From positions 62,001 to 126,000 of the forward strand of contig NZ_JAVJQE010000007.1 in the NCBI RefSeq assembly GCF_040218065.1: DNA of 64,000 nucleotides, in the 5' to 3' direction. Source of the stretch: Marivibrio sp040218065. GTDB taxonomy: Bacteria > Pseudomonadota > Alphaproteobacteria > UBA8366 > Aestuariispiraceae. The notes beneath the pieces are model-generated. The model did not search any database. It saw only the letters and a list, made by a program, of their open reading frames with translations, and was not told the origin of the DNA. Of the stretch, positions 35,630 to 43,676 are shown in pieces; within the stretch, counting starts at the first letter, position 1, and each line of letters starts with the position of its first letter. The position numbers were made by a program, and so were the translations under genes.

Positions 35630-36067
35630 ATGTCGAGCGAGCGTCGAACCGCGCCCCAGGCGCCTGCGGATCACGCATTCTGGGCCGCCGTCACCGGCCG
35701 CCGGCCGGACGGCGAGGCGGCCTTGTTCGCGACGCTGGAGGCCGCCCTGGCCGACGGGCGCCCGCCCGACATGGCCGAGGCGGAGGCGGAGCGGTTGGAA
35801 GCGCTGGCGGGGGAGCGCGGTTACGCCGTCATGGCCGCCGCCATCGCCCAGCACGCGGCGCAGCCGCCGACGACGGACGCCGCCTATTTCGACGCCCTGG
35901 CCCGGTCCGAGACGCGGCTTCTCGCCGCCGCGCGGGACGCGGCCGCCGAGGAGGCCGTGCGCTTCCTCATGGCCTGCCTGCGCGACGCCTTTGATCTGGG
36001 ACGCGGTCGGCGCCTTGCCGGCGGCGAGCGGGCGCTCGCCGCCGACGGGCCGACGAGCGTCAATTGA
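35630..36067 (+). CDS. Hypothetical protein, Ala-rich helical (145 residues)
   Basis: A 145-residue protein rich in Ala and Glu (ATLEAALADGRPPDMAEAEAERLEAL, AQHAAQPPTTDAAYFDALARSE) and predicted to be all-helical. No family is recognised, and there is no signal peptide. GAAGGAG precedes the ATG by ~10 bp; an earlier in-frame TTG has none. The stop is 18 bp before the DUF427 gene's preferred start, so these two genes probably form an operon. Its divergent partner at 35278-35475 is a similarly Ala-rich small protein. Confidence 0.7.
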   Translation: MSSERRTAPQAPADHAFWAAVTGRRPDGEAALFATLEAALADGRPPDMAEAEAERLEALAGERGYAVMAAAIAQHAAQPPTTDAAYFDALARSETRLLAAARDAAAEEAVRFLMACLRDAFDLGRGRRLAGGERALAADGPTSVN

Positions 36068-36084
36068 GGGAGGAGACCCGCCCA

Positions 36085-36564
36085 TTGCCGCGCGCGCAGG
36101 AATCCGTTTGGGACTATCCCCGACCGCCGCGACTTGAGAAAAGCGACGATCCGATCGAGATCGAGGCCGGCGGCCGGCTGATCGCGCGCACGACGCGCAG
36201 CTATCGCTGCCTGGAGACGAGCCACCCGCCGGTCTACTATCTGCCGCCGGACGCGTTCGCGGCGGACGTGCTGCAACCCGCCCGCGACGGCCGCGGCAGT
36301 TGGTGCGAGTTCAAAGGGCCGGCGCGCTATTTCGACATGCTCGTCGACGGCGGGCGGATCGACCGCGCAGCCTGGCGCTACCCCGATCCCACGCCCGCTT
36401 TCGCACCGATCCGCGACTGGATCGCCGTCTACCCCTCCAAGATGGACGCCTGCCGCGTCGCCGGCGAGAGCGTCGCGCCGCAGGAGGGCGATTTCTACGG
36501 CGGCTGGATCACCAGCTGGATCGCCGGACCCTTCAAGGGCGGCCCTGGAACGATGGGGTGGTAG
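36085..36564 (+). CDS. DUF427-domain protein
   Basis: A 159-residue DUF427 protein: SVWDYPRPPRLEKSDDPIEIE, then ARTTRSYRCLETSHPPVYYLPP, CEFKGPARYFDM, and a C-terminal AVYPSKMDACRV and EGDFYGGWITSWIAGPFKGGPG. The family is a small beta barrel of unknown biochemical function. No ATG fits the family N-terminus; the TTG at 36085 follows GGAGGAG by ~11 bp and is preferred. A TTG at 36064 overlapping the previous stop is the alternative. It is downstream of the 35630 gene on the same strand. Confidence 0.88.
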   Translation: MPRAQESVWDYPRPPRLEKSDDPIEIEAGGRLIARTTRSYRCLETSHPPVYYLPPDAFAADVLQPARDGRGSWCEFKGPARYFDMLVDGGRIDRAAWRYPDPTPAFAPIRDWIAVYPSKMDACRVAGESVAPQEGDFYGGWITSWIAGPFKGGPGTMGW

Positions 36565-36675
36565 CGGGCGATCGGGAGGGCCAGGCCCGCCGACGAGGAG
36601 GCGCGCCCAGCTTGCGCGCGGCGCCCCGCGGGGCTAATCAGGAGAGCGAGTCGCCCTCTACCGGAGCTGCGCCCC

Positions 36676-37449
36676 ATGACCGACGTCGCCCCGCCGCCCA
36701 AACGCCCGCAGGACCGCATCCTGGTCGCGATCGACACGCCCGACGAGGCGCGGGCCGCCGATCTGTCGCGCAGGCTGGCGGGCGCGGTCGGGGGGATCAA
36801 GCTCGGTCTCGAATTCTTCAACGCCAACGGACCTGAGGGGGTGCGTCGCGTCGCCCGCGCCGCGCCCGAGGAGACGCCGCGCGGTCAGGCGCCCGCGCAG
36901 CAGCGGCTGTTCCTGGACCTGAAGTTCCACGACATCCCGAACACGGTCGCCGGCGCGGTGCGCGGCGCCATGCAGCTCGGCCCCTGGATGCTTAACGTCC
37001 ACGCTTCCGGCGGCGCGGCGATGATGACCGCCGCCCGTCAGGCCGCGGAGTTTCAGGCGGACAGCCTCGGCGTCGTGCGGCCGATGCTGATCGCCGTCAC
37101 CGTGCTGACCAGCCTGGATGAGGACGATCTCGCCGTCGTCGGCCAGCAAGGCCCGGCGGCCGACCAGGTGGCGCGCCTCGCCCGGTTGGCGCAGGAGTGC
37201 GGGCTGGACGGCGTCGTGTGCAGCGCGCGTGAGATCGCGGCCATCCGCGCGGCCTGCGGCCCCGACTTCCGGCTGATCGTGCCCGGCATCCGCCCGGCGG
37301 GGGCCGAGACCGGCGACCAGAAGCGCACCATGACGCCGGCCGAGGCGCTCGCCGCCGGCGCGGATTATCTGGTGATCGGCCGGCCGATCACCGGCGCCGC
37401 CGATCCGGCGGAGGCGGCGCGCGCCGTCGCCGCAGAGATGACGCCATGA
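36676..37449 (+). CDS. pyrF: Orotidine 5'-phosphate decarboxylase
   Basis: A 257-residue TIM-barrel enzyme. The catalytic motif is FLDLKFHDIPNTV (Asp-x-Lys-x-x-Asp), and the phosphate-binding motifs are VPGIRPAG and YLVIGRPITGAADP. Another conserved segment is VAIDTPDEARAADL. It decarboxylates OMP to UMP in pyrimidine synthesis. An insertion-like segment PEETPRGQAPAQQ precedes the catalytic motif. The gene overlaps trpF by 4 bp, so the two are translationally coupled. Confidence 0.97.
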   Translation: MTDVAPPPKRPQDRILVAIDTPDEARAADLSRRLAGAVGGIKLGLEFFNANGPEGVRRVARAAPEETPRGQAPAQQRLFLDLKFHDIPNTVAGAVRGAMQLGPWMLNVHASGGAAMMTAARQAAEFQADSLGVVRPMLIAVTVLTSLDEDDLAVVGQQGPAADQVARLARLAQECGLDGVVCSAREIAAIRAACGPDFRLIVPGIRPAGAETGDQKRTMTPAEALAAGADYLVIGRPITGAADPAEAARAVAAEMTP

Positions 37450-38099
37450 GCCTGACGATCAAGATCTGCGGCCTGTCCGACCCGGCGGCGGTCGAGGCGG
37501 CGGTCGAGCGCGGCGCCGACATGGTCGGCTTCGTCTTCTTCCCGAAAAGCCCGCGGAATGTCGCGGTCGAGGCCGCGGCGGCGCTCGCCGCGCGGGTTCC
37601 CGAGCGGGTCGCCTGCGTCGGCCTGTTCGTCGATCCGGACGACGCCCTGCTGGCGCGCGTACTGGATCAGGTTCCGCTGTCGATCATCCAGCTGCACGGC
37701 AAGGAGACGCCCGCGCGCTGCGCGGACGTGCGCGCGCGCTTCGGCCGGCCGGTGATGAAGGCGCTGGGCGTCGCGACCGCGGAGGATCTGGCGGGCGCGA
37801 AGGCCTATGAAGGGCCGGCCGACCGTCTGCTGCTGGACGCCAAGCCGCCGGAGGGCGCGGACCGTCCGGGCGGCAACGCCGCCGCCTTCGATTGGATGAT
37901 CCTGAAGGACGGGCGGCGGCCGACGATCCCGTGGCTGCTGGCCGGCGGCCTGACGCCGGACAATGCGGCGAGCGCGGTGCGCTTGGCCCGGCCGCCCGGT
38001 CTCGACGTCTCCTCCGGCGTCGAGACGGGCGGCGCAGGCCGTAAGGATCCCGAGAAGATCCGCCGTTTCCTGGAGGCCGCGCGGCGCGCGGCCGCCTGA
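37446..38099 (+). CDS. trpF: Phosphoribosylanthranilate isomerase
   Basis: A 217-residue TIM-barrel enzyme. The N-terminal KICGLSDPAAVEAAVERGADMVGFVFFPKSPRNV holds the catalytic Cys, the general acid is Asp in DRLLLDAKPP, and the C-terminal phosphate-binding motif is LAGGLTPDNAASAV followed by GLDVSSGVETGGAGRKDPEKI. It isomerises N-(5'-phosphoribosyl)anthranilate in tryptophan synthesis. The ATG overlaps the pyrF stop (ATGA). trpB and trpA, often next to trpF in alphaproteobacteria, are not here. Confidence 0.97.
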   Translation: MSLTIKICGLSDPAAVEAAVERGADMVGFVFFPKSPRNVAVEAAAALAARVPERVACVGLFVDPDDALLARVLDQVPLSIIQLHGKETPARCADVRARFGRPVMKALGVATAEDLAGAKAYEGPADRLLLDAKPPEGADRPGGNAAAFDWMILKDGRRPTIPWLLAGGLTPDNAASAVRLARPPGLDVSSGVETGGAGRKDPEKIRRFLEAARRAAA

Positions 38100-38102
38100 G
38101 GC

Positions 38103-38819
38103 TCAGAACAACAGCGTCGCCAGCGGCGCCAGCAGCGCCGTCACCACCCCGTTCATCCCCATCGCGATGGCGGCGAAGACGCCGGCGATCTGATTCACCT
38201 GAAAGGCGCGCGCGGTGCCGATGCCGTGCGCCGCGACGCCGACCGCGAATCCGCGCGCCCGCCAATCGGAAACGCGCAGGCCGTTCAACAGCGGGGTGAC
38301 GAAGATCGCGCCGATCACGCCGGTCGCGATCACCATGCTGGCGGTCAGCGAGGGCAGACCGCCGATGCTCTCCGAGATGCCCATGGCGATCGGGGTGGTC
38401 ACGGATTTCGGGGCGAGCGAGAGCAGCGTCTCGCGGCTGACGCCCATGGCCGCGGCGACCGCAACCGCGGTTCCGACCGCCGCGGCGGCCCCGACGATCA
38501 GCGCCGCCAGCATCGGAATCATCGCCGCCTTGACCCGCGGCAGATGGCGATAGAGCGGGATGGCGAGCGCGACCGTCGCCGGCCCCAGCATGAAATGGAC
38601 GAACTGCGCGCCCTCGAAATAGGTCTCATAGGCCGTGTCGGTCGCCAGCAGCAGCGCGATCAGCAAGCCGGCCGCGATCGCCACCGGATTGACGATCGGG
38701 TTGGCGCCGCTCCTCTCGAAACACCAATGACCGGCCCCGTAGGCGATGAGCGTGATCGTCAACCAGAAGAGCGGGGTTTGCGAGAGATAGACCCAGATGT
38801 CGGCGGGCGCGGCGATCAC
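38103..38819 (-). CDS. lrgB: LrgB-family membrane protein
   Basis: A 238-residue membrane protein with six or more hydrophobic helices. The LrgB patterns are FMLGPATVALAIPLYRHLP, SLAPKSVTTPIAMGISESIGGLPSLTA and GIGTARAFQVNQIAGVFAAIAMGMNGV. LrgB works with LrgA in holin/antiholin-like control of murein hydrolase activity in Gram-positive bacteria; related plant and bacterial proteins transport glycolate or pyruvate. Its start overlaps the lrgA stop by 4 bp. It converges on trpF with 3 bp between the stops. Confidence 0.93.
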   Translation of the reverse strand: MIAAPADIWVYLSQTPLFWLTITLIAYGAGHWCFERSGANPIVNPVAIAAGLLIALLLATDTAYETYFEGAQFVHFMLGPATVALAIPLYRHLPRVKAAMIPMLAALIVGAAAAVGTAVAVAAAMGVSRETLLSLAPKSVTTPIAMGISESIGGLPSLTASMVIATGVIGAIFVTPLLNGLRVSDWRARGFAVGVAAHGIGTARAFQVNQIAGVFAAIAMGMNGVVTALLAPLATLLF

Positions 38820-39244
38820 GGCGCACGCTCTTCTGGGGGCGGCCCGTCGCCTTTCACTTCCTCGCCCGCCGCGCGCCGATCCGTCAGCCGCGCGACGCCG
38901 ACGAAGGTGAGCGCCCCGATCGCGATCGCGGCCAGCGTGCTGACGACCAGCGCGACGGCGATCGCCGCGCCTTCGCTCTGCAGCCGCTCCAGATGCTGCA
39001 CCAGCCCTACGCTGGCGGGCACGAACAGCAGCGATAGATGCTTCAACAACCCGTCCGCCGTGCCGCCGAGCCAGTCGGGCGCGCCGGCCGGTCCGCCGAT
39101 CCCCCGCTTGCCGTAGCGAAGCAGCAGGACGATCAGCAGCAACGCCATTCCCAGAACCGGCCCCGGGACCGGCAGCGTCAGCGCGCGCACCAGCGTCTCG
39201 CCGAGCAGCTGGAACGCCAGAAACACGGTCAGCGCCTTCAGCAT
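38816..39244 (-). CDS. lrgA: CidA/LrgA-family membrane protein
   Basis: A 142-residue protein with four hydrophobic helices: MLKALTVFLAFQLLGETLVRALTLPVPGPVLGMALLLIVLLLRYG, then LLKHLSLLFVPASVGLVQHLERL. These match CidA/LrgA. The C-terminal ~20 residues (DRRAAGEEVKGDGPPPEERAP) are a charged tail. It forms an operon with lrgB through a 4-bp overlap. It lies 16 bp downstream of the divL-like gene on the same strand and may be co-transcribed with it. Confidence 0.92.
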   Translation of the reverse strand: MLKALTVFLAFQLLGETLVRALTLPVPGPVLGMALLLIVLLLRYGKRGIGGPAGAPDWLGGTADGLLKHLSLLFVPASVGLVQHLERLQSEGAAIAVALVVSTLAAIAIGALTFVGVARLTDRRAAGEEVKGDGPPPEERAP

Positions 39245-39260
39245 GGGAGACGGACTCCCT

Positions 39261-41666
39261 TCATCGGCGTGCGCTCGAATCGCGCGCGGCGAGCCCGACG
39301 CGAGCCTCAGGCGAGGGGGCGTCGTCCGCAGGATTTCGGCCCTCGCGGTCGCCGTCGCCCTCGACGATCGGAGCGTCGGTCACGGGCAGCACAAGAACGA
39401 TCCGACCCGGCGCGCCGTCAAGGGCGGGCTCTCTGTCCAGGCGGCCGCCGTGCAGCTCCATCAGGTTCTTGCACAAAGCGAGGCCGACGCCGGCGCCGGT
39501 CAACTGCCCGGCGCGCGCCCCGGCCTCTTCGCCGATGGCGCCGATCCGCTCCACCCCCAGAAGGCCGTGGCCGGGATCGCCGACGGCGATATGGATCGCC
39601 GCGTCGACCCGTCGGGCGACGACGCGCACCTCTGAGCCTTTCGGCGCATAGGCGATCGCCGTGGAGAGAATGCGTCCGATCGCCTGCCGCAGGCGGCGCT
39701 CGTCCGCGTCCAGCGCGCCAAGCGCTCCCGCGATCTCCATCGACAGCGTGACGCCGCGCTCCGCCGCTTCTCGCGTCGCGGTTTCGCCGATTTCCTGCAG
39801 CAGATCGCCCAGACGCACGGCGCGGCGCTCGATCGCCAGATAGCCGGCCTGCAAGGCGGCCAAATCCAGGATGTCGTTGATCAGCCCCGCCAAATCCTGC
39901 GAGGCGGCGTGGATATGACCCACCTGTTCGCGCTGACGCTCGTTCAACGGACCGAACAGCTGCTCGCGCAACAGCTCGGTGAAGCCCAGGATCGCGTTCA
40001 GCGGCGAGCGCAGCTCATACGAGATCGAGGAAATGAATTGGCTCTTCAGGAGGTCGGCGTTCTCGAGCGCCGCGTTGCGCTCCTTGAGCGCGCGCTCGAC
40101 CCGCACAGTGTCGGTCACGTCGAGATAGATCAGCAGGCATTGCGCGTCCGGCAGCGGCACGTAGGCGAAATCGACGATCCGATTGGTGCGCAGCTCCATC
40201 CGGCCGGAGTGCGCCTGCGGCTCGGCGATCGACAGCACCATCTTGCGCTTCGCCGCCTCCCAATCGTCGACCTCGGGCAGCACGGGGCGGGCGGATTCGA
40301 CCAACTCGGAGATGTGCGGCTCGCTCGCCAGCCATTCCGGGTCCTGAAGGAAAAGCCGGGCGAAGCCGTCATTGGAGAGCCGCAGCCGGCCGTCCGGACC
40401 GAACACCGCCACCGCCTCATACAAGGAATCGAGGGTCAGCCGCTGCACCGCCGTCAGCGTGTTGTGCGAGCGCTCGAGCGCGACGCGCGCGGTGACGTCC
40501 TCATAGACGAAGATCAGCCCGCCCTGCGGGTGCGGCGAGGTGGTGACGCGGACCGTCCGCTCGTCGGGCAGATGCAGGAGATCCTCCTGCGGTTCGATCA
40601 GCGAGGTGAACAGGCGATCCTGCCGGCGCTTGAAGGCGGGGAAATCCACCATCTCCGGCAACACCCGGCGTTCGCGCATCAGTTCGAGCACCTCGCCCAG
40701 GGTCGGACCGGTCTCCAAGCGCTCATTGGGCAGATCCCAAAGTTTCAGAAACGCGCTGTTGTGAAAGGTCAGACGGCGATCGGCCGAATAAATCGCGATG
40801 GCCGCATCCAGGCGCTCCAGCACTTCTCCGTGGGCGGCGATATATTCCCCGAGCTTCTCCTGCAGCCCCTCCAGGGCGCTGACATCCTGGGCGTAGCCGA
40901 TCAGGCGTCCGGGCGCAGCCGGCGCCGGGGCCTCGGTCAAATCGAGGAGCCTCCGCTCCCCGTCCACCACGACGTAGTGGCTTTCGCTCTGGGCGACGCC
41001 GGTGCGCGCGGCGCGTTCGGCCAGCTCCCGGCCGCGCTCTCCGCCGAGCTCCGGCCCGTGATCCGCGATCCGCCCGGGCGTCGCCCCGACGACGCGCGCA
41101 TAGGCCGCGTTGCCGCCGAGCAGGCGCTGGGTTTCCCGATCGCGCCACCAGACCGGCCACGGCAGGCCCTGCAGCAGGCTCTGCACCTGGCCGAGTTCGA
41201 GAATTCGCTCGGCGTAGCGTTCGGCCAGCATTGCGGAGTCGCTGACGTCCAGGAGCCAGACCAGCCGATCCAGTCCCGAAGCGCGCCCGCGCATCTCGAA
41301 GACGCTGAGCCCGTCGACGCGCTCGACCGTAAGCTCGAACGGCGCGCCCTGCGTGATCAGGTCGTCAAGCGCGTCGGAGAGCGCGCGGCGGCCCTCCGAG
41401 GCGAGCTGGTTAAGCACTACCTGGGGGGCCGGATCGACCGTCTCGTCGAGCCCCAGCATCGCGGCGCCGGCCGTGCTTAGGCGCCACGCCCCGCGATCGG
41501 ATTCGCGCCGCCAAAGCCCGACAGGCGCCTCCGCCATCTCGCGGCGCAGACGATCGCGATCGCGCAGACGCGCGCGCCGGACCAAACCATAGGCGCCCAA
41601 GGCCGTCGCCGCGGCGGAGGCCGCGGCGGCGACCGCCACGGCCCCGGTCAAGCTCAACGCCTCCAT
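39261..41666 (-). CDS. divL: DivL-like PAS-domain tyrosine pseudo-histidine kinase
   Basis: An 801-residue protein. One N-terminal transmembrane helix (LTGAVAVAAAASAAATALGAYGLV) precedes several PAS-like domains up to ~residue 530 (LGGNAAYARVVG, LTFHNSAFLKLWDLP, LRLSNDGFARLFLQD). The dimerisation helix reads FISSISYELRSPLNAILGF: the usual phospho-acceptor His is Tyr550, the same number as in Caulobacter DivL. In the ATPase domain the N-box is weak (RILSTAIAYAP, Asn replaced), G1 is GDPGHGL and G2 TGAGVGLALCKNL. In Caulobacter DivL controls CckA and CtrA in the cell cycle through DivK binding. Orthology is supported by the Tyr and architecture. Confidence 0.82.
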   Translation of the reverse strand: MEALSLTGAVAVAAAASAAATALGAYGLVRRARLRDRDRLRREMAEAPVGLWRRESDRGAWRLSTAGAAMLGLDETVDPAPQVVLNQLASEGRRALSDALDDLITQGAPFELTVERVDGLSVFEMRGRASGLDRLVWLLDVSDSAMLAERYAERILELGQVQSLLQGLPWPVWWRDRETQRLLGGNAAYARVVGATPGRIADHGPELGGERGRELAERAARTGVAQSESHYVVVDGERRLLDLTEAPAPAAPGRLIGYAQDVSALEGLQEKLGEYIAAHGEVLERLDAAIAIYSADRRLTFHNSAFLKLWDLPNERLETGPTLGEVLELMRERRVLPEMVDFPAFKRRQDRLFTSLIEPQEDLLHLPDERTVRVTTSPHPQGGLIFVYEDVTARVALERSHNTLTAVQRLTLDSLYEAVAVFGPDGRLRLSNDGFARLFLQDPEWLASEPHISELVESARPVLPEVDDWEAAKRKMVLSIAEPQAHSGRMELRTNRIVDFAYVPLPDAQCLLIYLDVTDTVRVERALKERNAALENADLLKSQFISSISYELRSPLNAILGFTELLREQLFGPLNERQREQVGHIHAASQDLAGLINDILDLAALQAGYLAIERRAVRLGDLLQEIGETATREAAERGVTLSMEIAGALGALDADERRLRQAIGRILSTAIAYAPKGSEVRVVARRVDAAIHIAVGDPGHGLLGVERIGAIGEEAGARAGQLTGAGVGLALCKNLMELHGGRLDREPALDGAPGRIVLVLPVTDAPIVEGDGDREGRNPADDAPSPEARVGLAARDSSARR

Positions 41667-41766
41667 CGCTCTCGTCCGACCCCTTCTGCGCTCCCGCCTC
41701 TTGGCGCCGGGATGGTACGCGAGGGCGCCGCAGGGCGTACAGACTTTTCAACCGCTTACCAAACGA

Positions 41767-41805
41767 AACGCCCCGCCGGACGGACCGGCGGGGCGTTTTG
41801 CGGTC
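41767..41805 (-). terminator. Terminator of ahcY
   Basis: Arms AACGCCCCGCCGG (41767-41779) and CCGGCGGGGCGTT (41785-41797) pair perfectly around a 5-nt loop. On the minus strand, downstream of ahcY, the stem is followed by TCGTTT. It also separates ahcY from the divL-like gene's promoter region. Confidence 0.85.
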
Positions 41806-41828
41806 GCGATCGCGATCGCTAGGTCGGA

Positions 41829-43232
41829 TCAGTAGCGGTAGGTCTCGGGCTTGAAGGGGCCGTTGACCGGAACGCCGATATAGGAGGCCTGCTTCTCGTT
41901 GAGCTGGGTCAGCATGGCCCCGACCTTGTCGAGATGCAGCGCCGCCACCTTCTCGTCGAGATGCTTGGGCAGAACGTAGACGTCGTTCTTGTACTGGCCG
42001 TCCGAATTGTTCTTCCACAACTCGATCTGCGCCAGCACCTGGTTGGTGAAGCTGGCGGACATCACGAAGCTGGGATGGCCGGTGGCGCAGCCGAGATTGA
42101 CCAGCCGACCCTCGGCGAGCAGCAGCATCTTCTTGCCGTCGGGGAACTCGATTTCATCGACCTGCGGCTTGATGTTCGACCACTTGAAGTTCTTCAGCGC
42201 CTCGACCTGGATCTCGCTGTCGAAATGGCCGATGTTGCAGACGATGGCGCGGTCTTTCATATCGCGCATATGGTCGACGGTGATGACGTCCACATTGCCG
42301 GTGGCGGTGACGAAGATGTCGCCGCGCGGCGCCGCGTTCTCCATCGTGACGACCTCATAGCCCTCCATCGCGGCCTGCAGCGCGCAGATCGGATCGGCCT
42401 CGGTCACCAGGACGCGGCAACCGGACTGACGCAGGCTGTCGGCCGACCCTTTGCCGACGTCGCCGAAGCCGGCGACGACCGCAACCTTGCCGGCCATCAT
42501 CACGTCGGTCGCGCGGCGGATGGCGTCGACCAGGCTCTCGCGGCAGCCGTACTTGTTGTCGAACTTCGACTTGGTGACGCTGTCGTTCACATTGATGGCC
42601 GGGAACATCAGCGTCCCTTCCTTGGCCATCTGATACAGGCGATGGACGCCGGTCGTGGTCTCTTCGGTCACGCCCCTGATCGCCTTGGCGGTCTGCGCGT
42701 ACCAGCCCGGCTTCTCGGCCAGGCGCTTCTTGATCGCGGCGAACGCGGCGCGCTCCTCCTCGTTCTGCGGATTGTCGAGGACGCTCGCGTCTTTCTCCGC
42801 CTTCATGCCGAGATGCAGCAGCATGGTGGCGTCGCCGCCGTCGTCGAGGATCATGTTCGGCGCGCCGCCGTCCGACCACTCCATGATGCGGTGGGTGTAT
42901 TCCCAGTAGTCGTCCAGCGTCTCGCCCTTGACCGCGAAGACGGGCACGCCGCTCTCGGCGATCGCCGCGGCGGCGTGATCCTGGGTCGAATAGATGTTGC
43001 ACGAAGCCCACCGCACGTCGGCCCCGAGCGCGGTCAGGGTTTCGATCAGCACCGCGGTCTGAATCGTCATATGCAGCGAGCCGGCGATCCGCGCGCCCTT
43101 GAGCGGCTGCGCCTTGGCGTACTCCTCACGGGTCTGCATCAGGCCGGGCATCTCAACCTCGGCCAGCTCGATCTCCTTGCGCCCCCAGGAGGCCAACGAC
43201 ATGTCTTTTACGACGTAATCTTCAGCGGCCAT
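41829..43232 (-). CDS. ahcY: Adenosylhomocysteinase
   Basis: A 467-residue S-adenosylhomocysteine hydrolase. The substrate region is ARIAGSLHMTIQTAVLIETL, NAD binding is GFGDVGKGSADSLR, then NVNDSVTKSKFDNKYGCRES with the catalytic Lys/Asp, and the C-terminal family ending PFKPETYRY supplies the dimer-contributed Lys/Tyr. The enzyme splits SAH into adenosine and homocysteine, recycling the methyl-transfer by-product. GAGGAG precedes the ATG. The leader contains a GC-rich hairpin, and a strong terminator follows the gene. Confidence 0.98.
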   Translation of the reverse strand: MAAEDYVVKDMSLASWGRKEIELAEVEMPGLMQTREEYAKAQPLKGARIAGSLHMTIQTAVLIETLTALGADVRWASCNIYSTQDHAAAAIAESGVPVFAVKGETLDDYWEYTHRIMEWSDGGAPNMILDDGGDATMLLHLGMKAEKDASVLDNPQNEEERAAFAAIKKRLAEKPGWYAQTAKAIRGVTEETTTGVHRLYQMAKEGTLMFPAINVNDSVTKSKFDNKYGCRESLVDAIRRATDVMMAGKVAVVAGFGDVGKGSADSLRQSGCRVLVTEADPICALQAAMEGYEVVTMENAAPRGDIFVTATGNVDVITVDHMRDMKDRAIVCNIGHFDSEIQVEALKNFKWSNIKPQVDEIEFPDGKKMLLLAEGRLVNLGCATGHPSFVMSASFTNQVLAQIELWKNNSDGQYKNDVYVLPKHLDEKVAALHLDKVGAMLTQLNEKQASYIGVPVNGPFKPETYRY

Positions 43233-43263
43233 GCTCCGCTCCTCGCTTTCTGCAATCGTGAAA

Positions 43264-43288
43264 GACGCGCCAAGAGATGCGGCGCGTC
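43264..43288 (-). promoter_or_regulatory. Stem-loop in the ahcY leader
   Basis: GACGCGCC (43264-43271) pairs with GGCGCGTC (43281-43288) around a 9-nt loop. On the minus strand the stem is followed by TTTC and then the ahcY ribosome-binding site ~20 nt on. A possible -10 (TATATG, near 43307-43312) lies just upstream of the stem. It could act in attenuation. It does not match the SAH riboswitch as I know it. Confidence 0.45.
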
Positions 43289-43384
43289 ATCGGGACATAT
43301 AGCGTCGTCCGCCCGCGGATCAGCCCCGGGGCGGACGGCGCGACCGCGCGGTCTATAGCAGGCGGGCCGGCGCTGCGGCAAGCC

Positions 43385-43420
43385 GGGCGGCGAACTGGGC
43401 GGCGGACTGGGCGGCGGACT
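43385..43420. repeat. Three 12-bp tandem repeats
   Basis: GGGCGGCGAACT followed by two copies of GGGCGGCGGACT, then a partial copy. They lie in the 444-bp non-coding gap between ahcY and the OmpA-family gene (43233-43676). The rest of that gap holds the ahcY leader and two small inverted repeats (GCAACA-N10-TGTTGC at 43480-43501 and GCAATT-AA-AATTGC near 43545-43558) that may regulate the porin gene. Confidence 0.75.
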
Positions 43421-43676
43421 GGGCGGGCCGCCGCGGAATCCGGGCGCGTGACGCCGCGCTCGGGGGTTGTGCCAAAAATGCAACATTCCTGCGCTTGTTG
43501 CGCTGCAATGCGGCCCGCCCTCTCGACAAGTGCGCCCAGATCGGGCAATTAAAATTGCATGCGTTTCGGCTTTCCATCGCGCGCTGCGCGCCGACCGGAC
43601 GCGCAGGTTACGTCACGGCGTGCGGGCCGCTCGGGTCCGCTCCGTCCTTCACATCGTGAGCCAGGGGCCACACAGA

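Noticed and set aside
43233..43320. SAH riboswitch upstream of ahcY
   Set aside because: There is one simple hairpin but not the conserved multi-stem SAH-binding core. It was kept only as a leader stem-loop.
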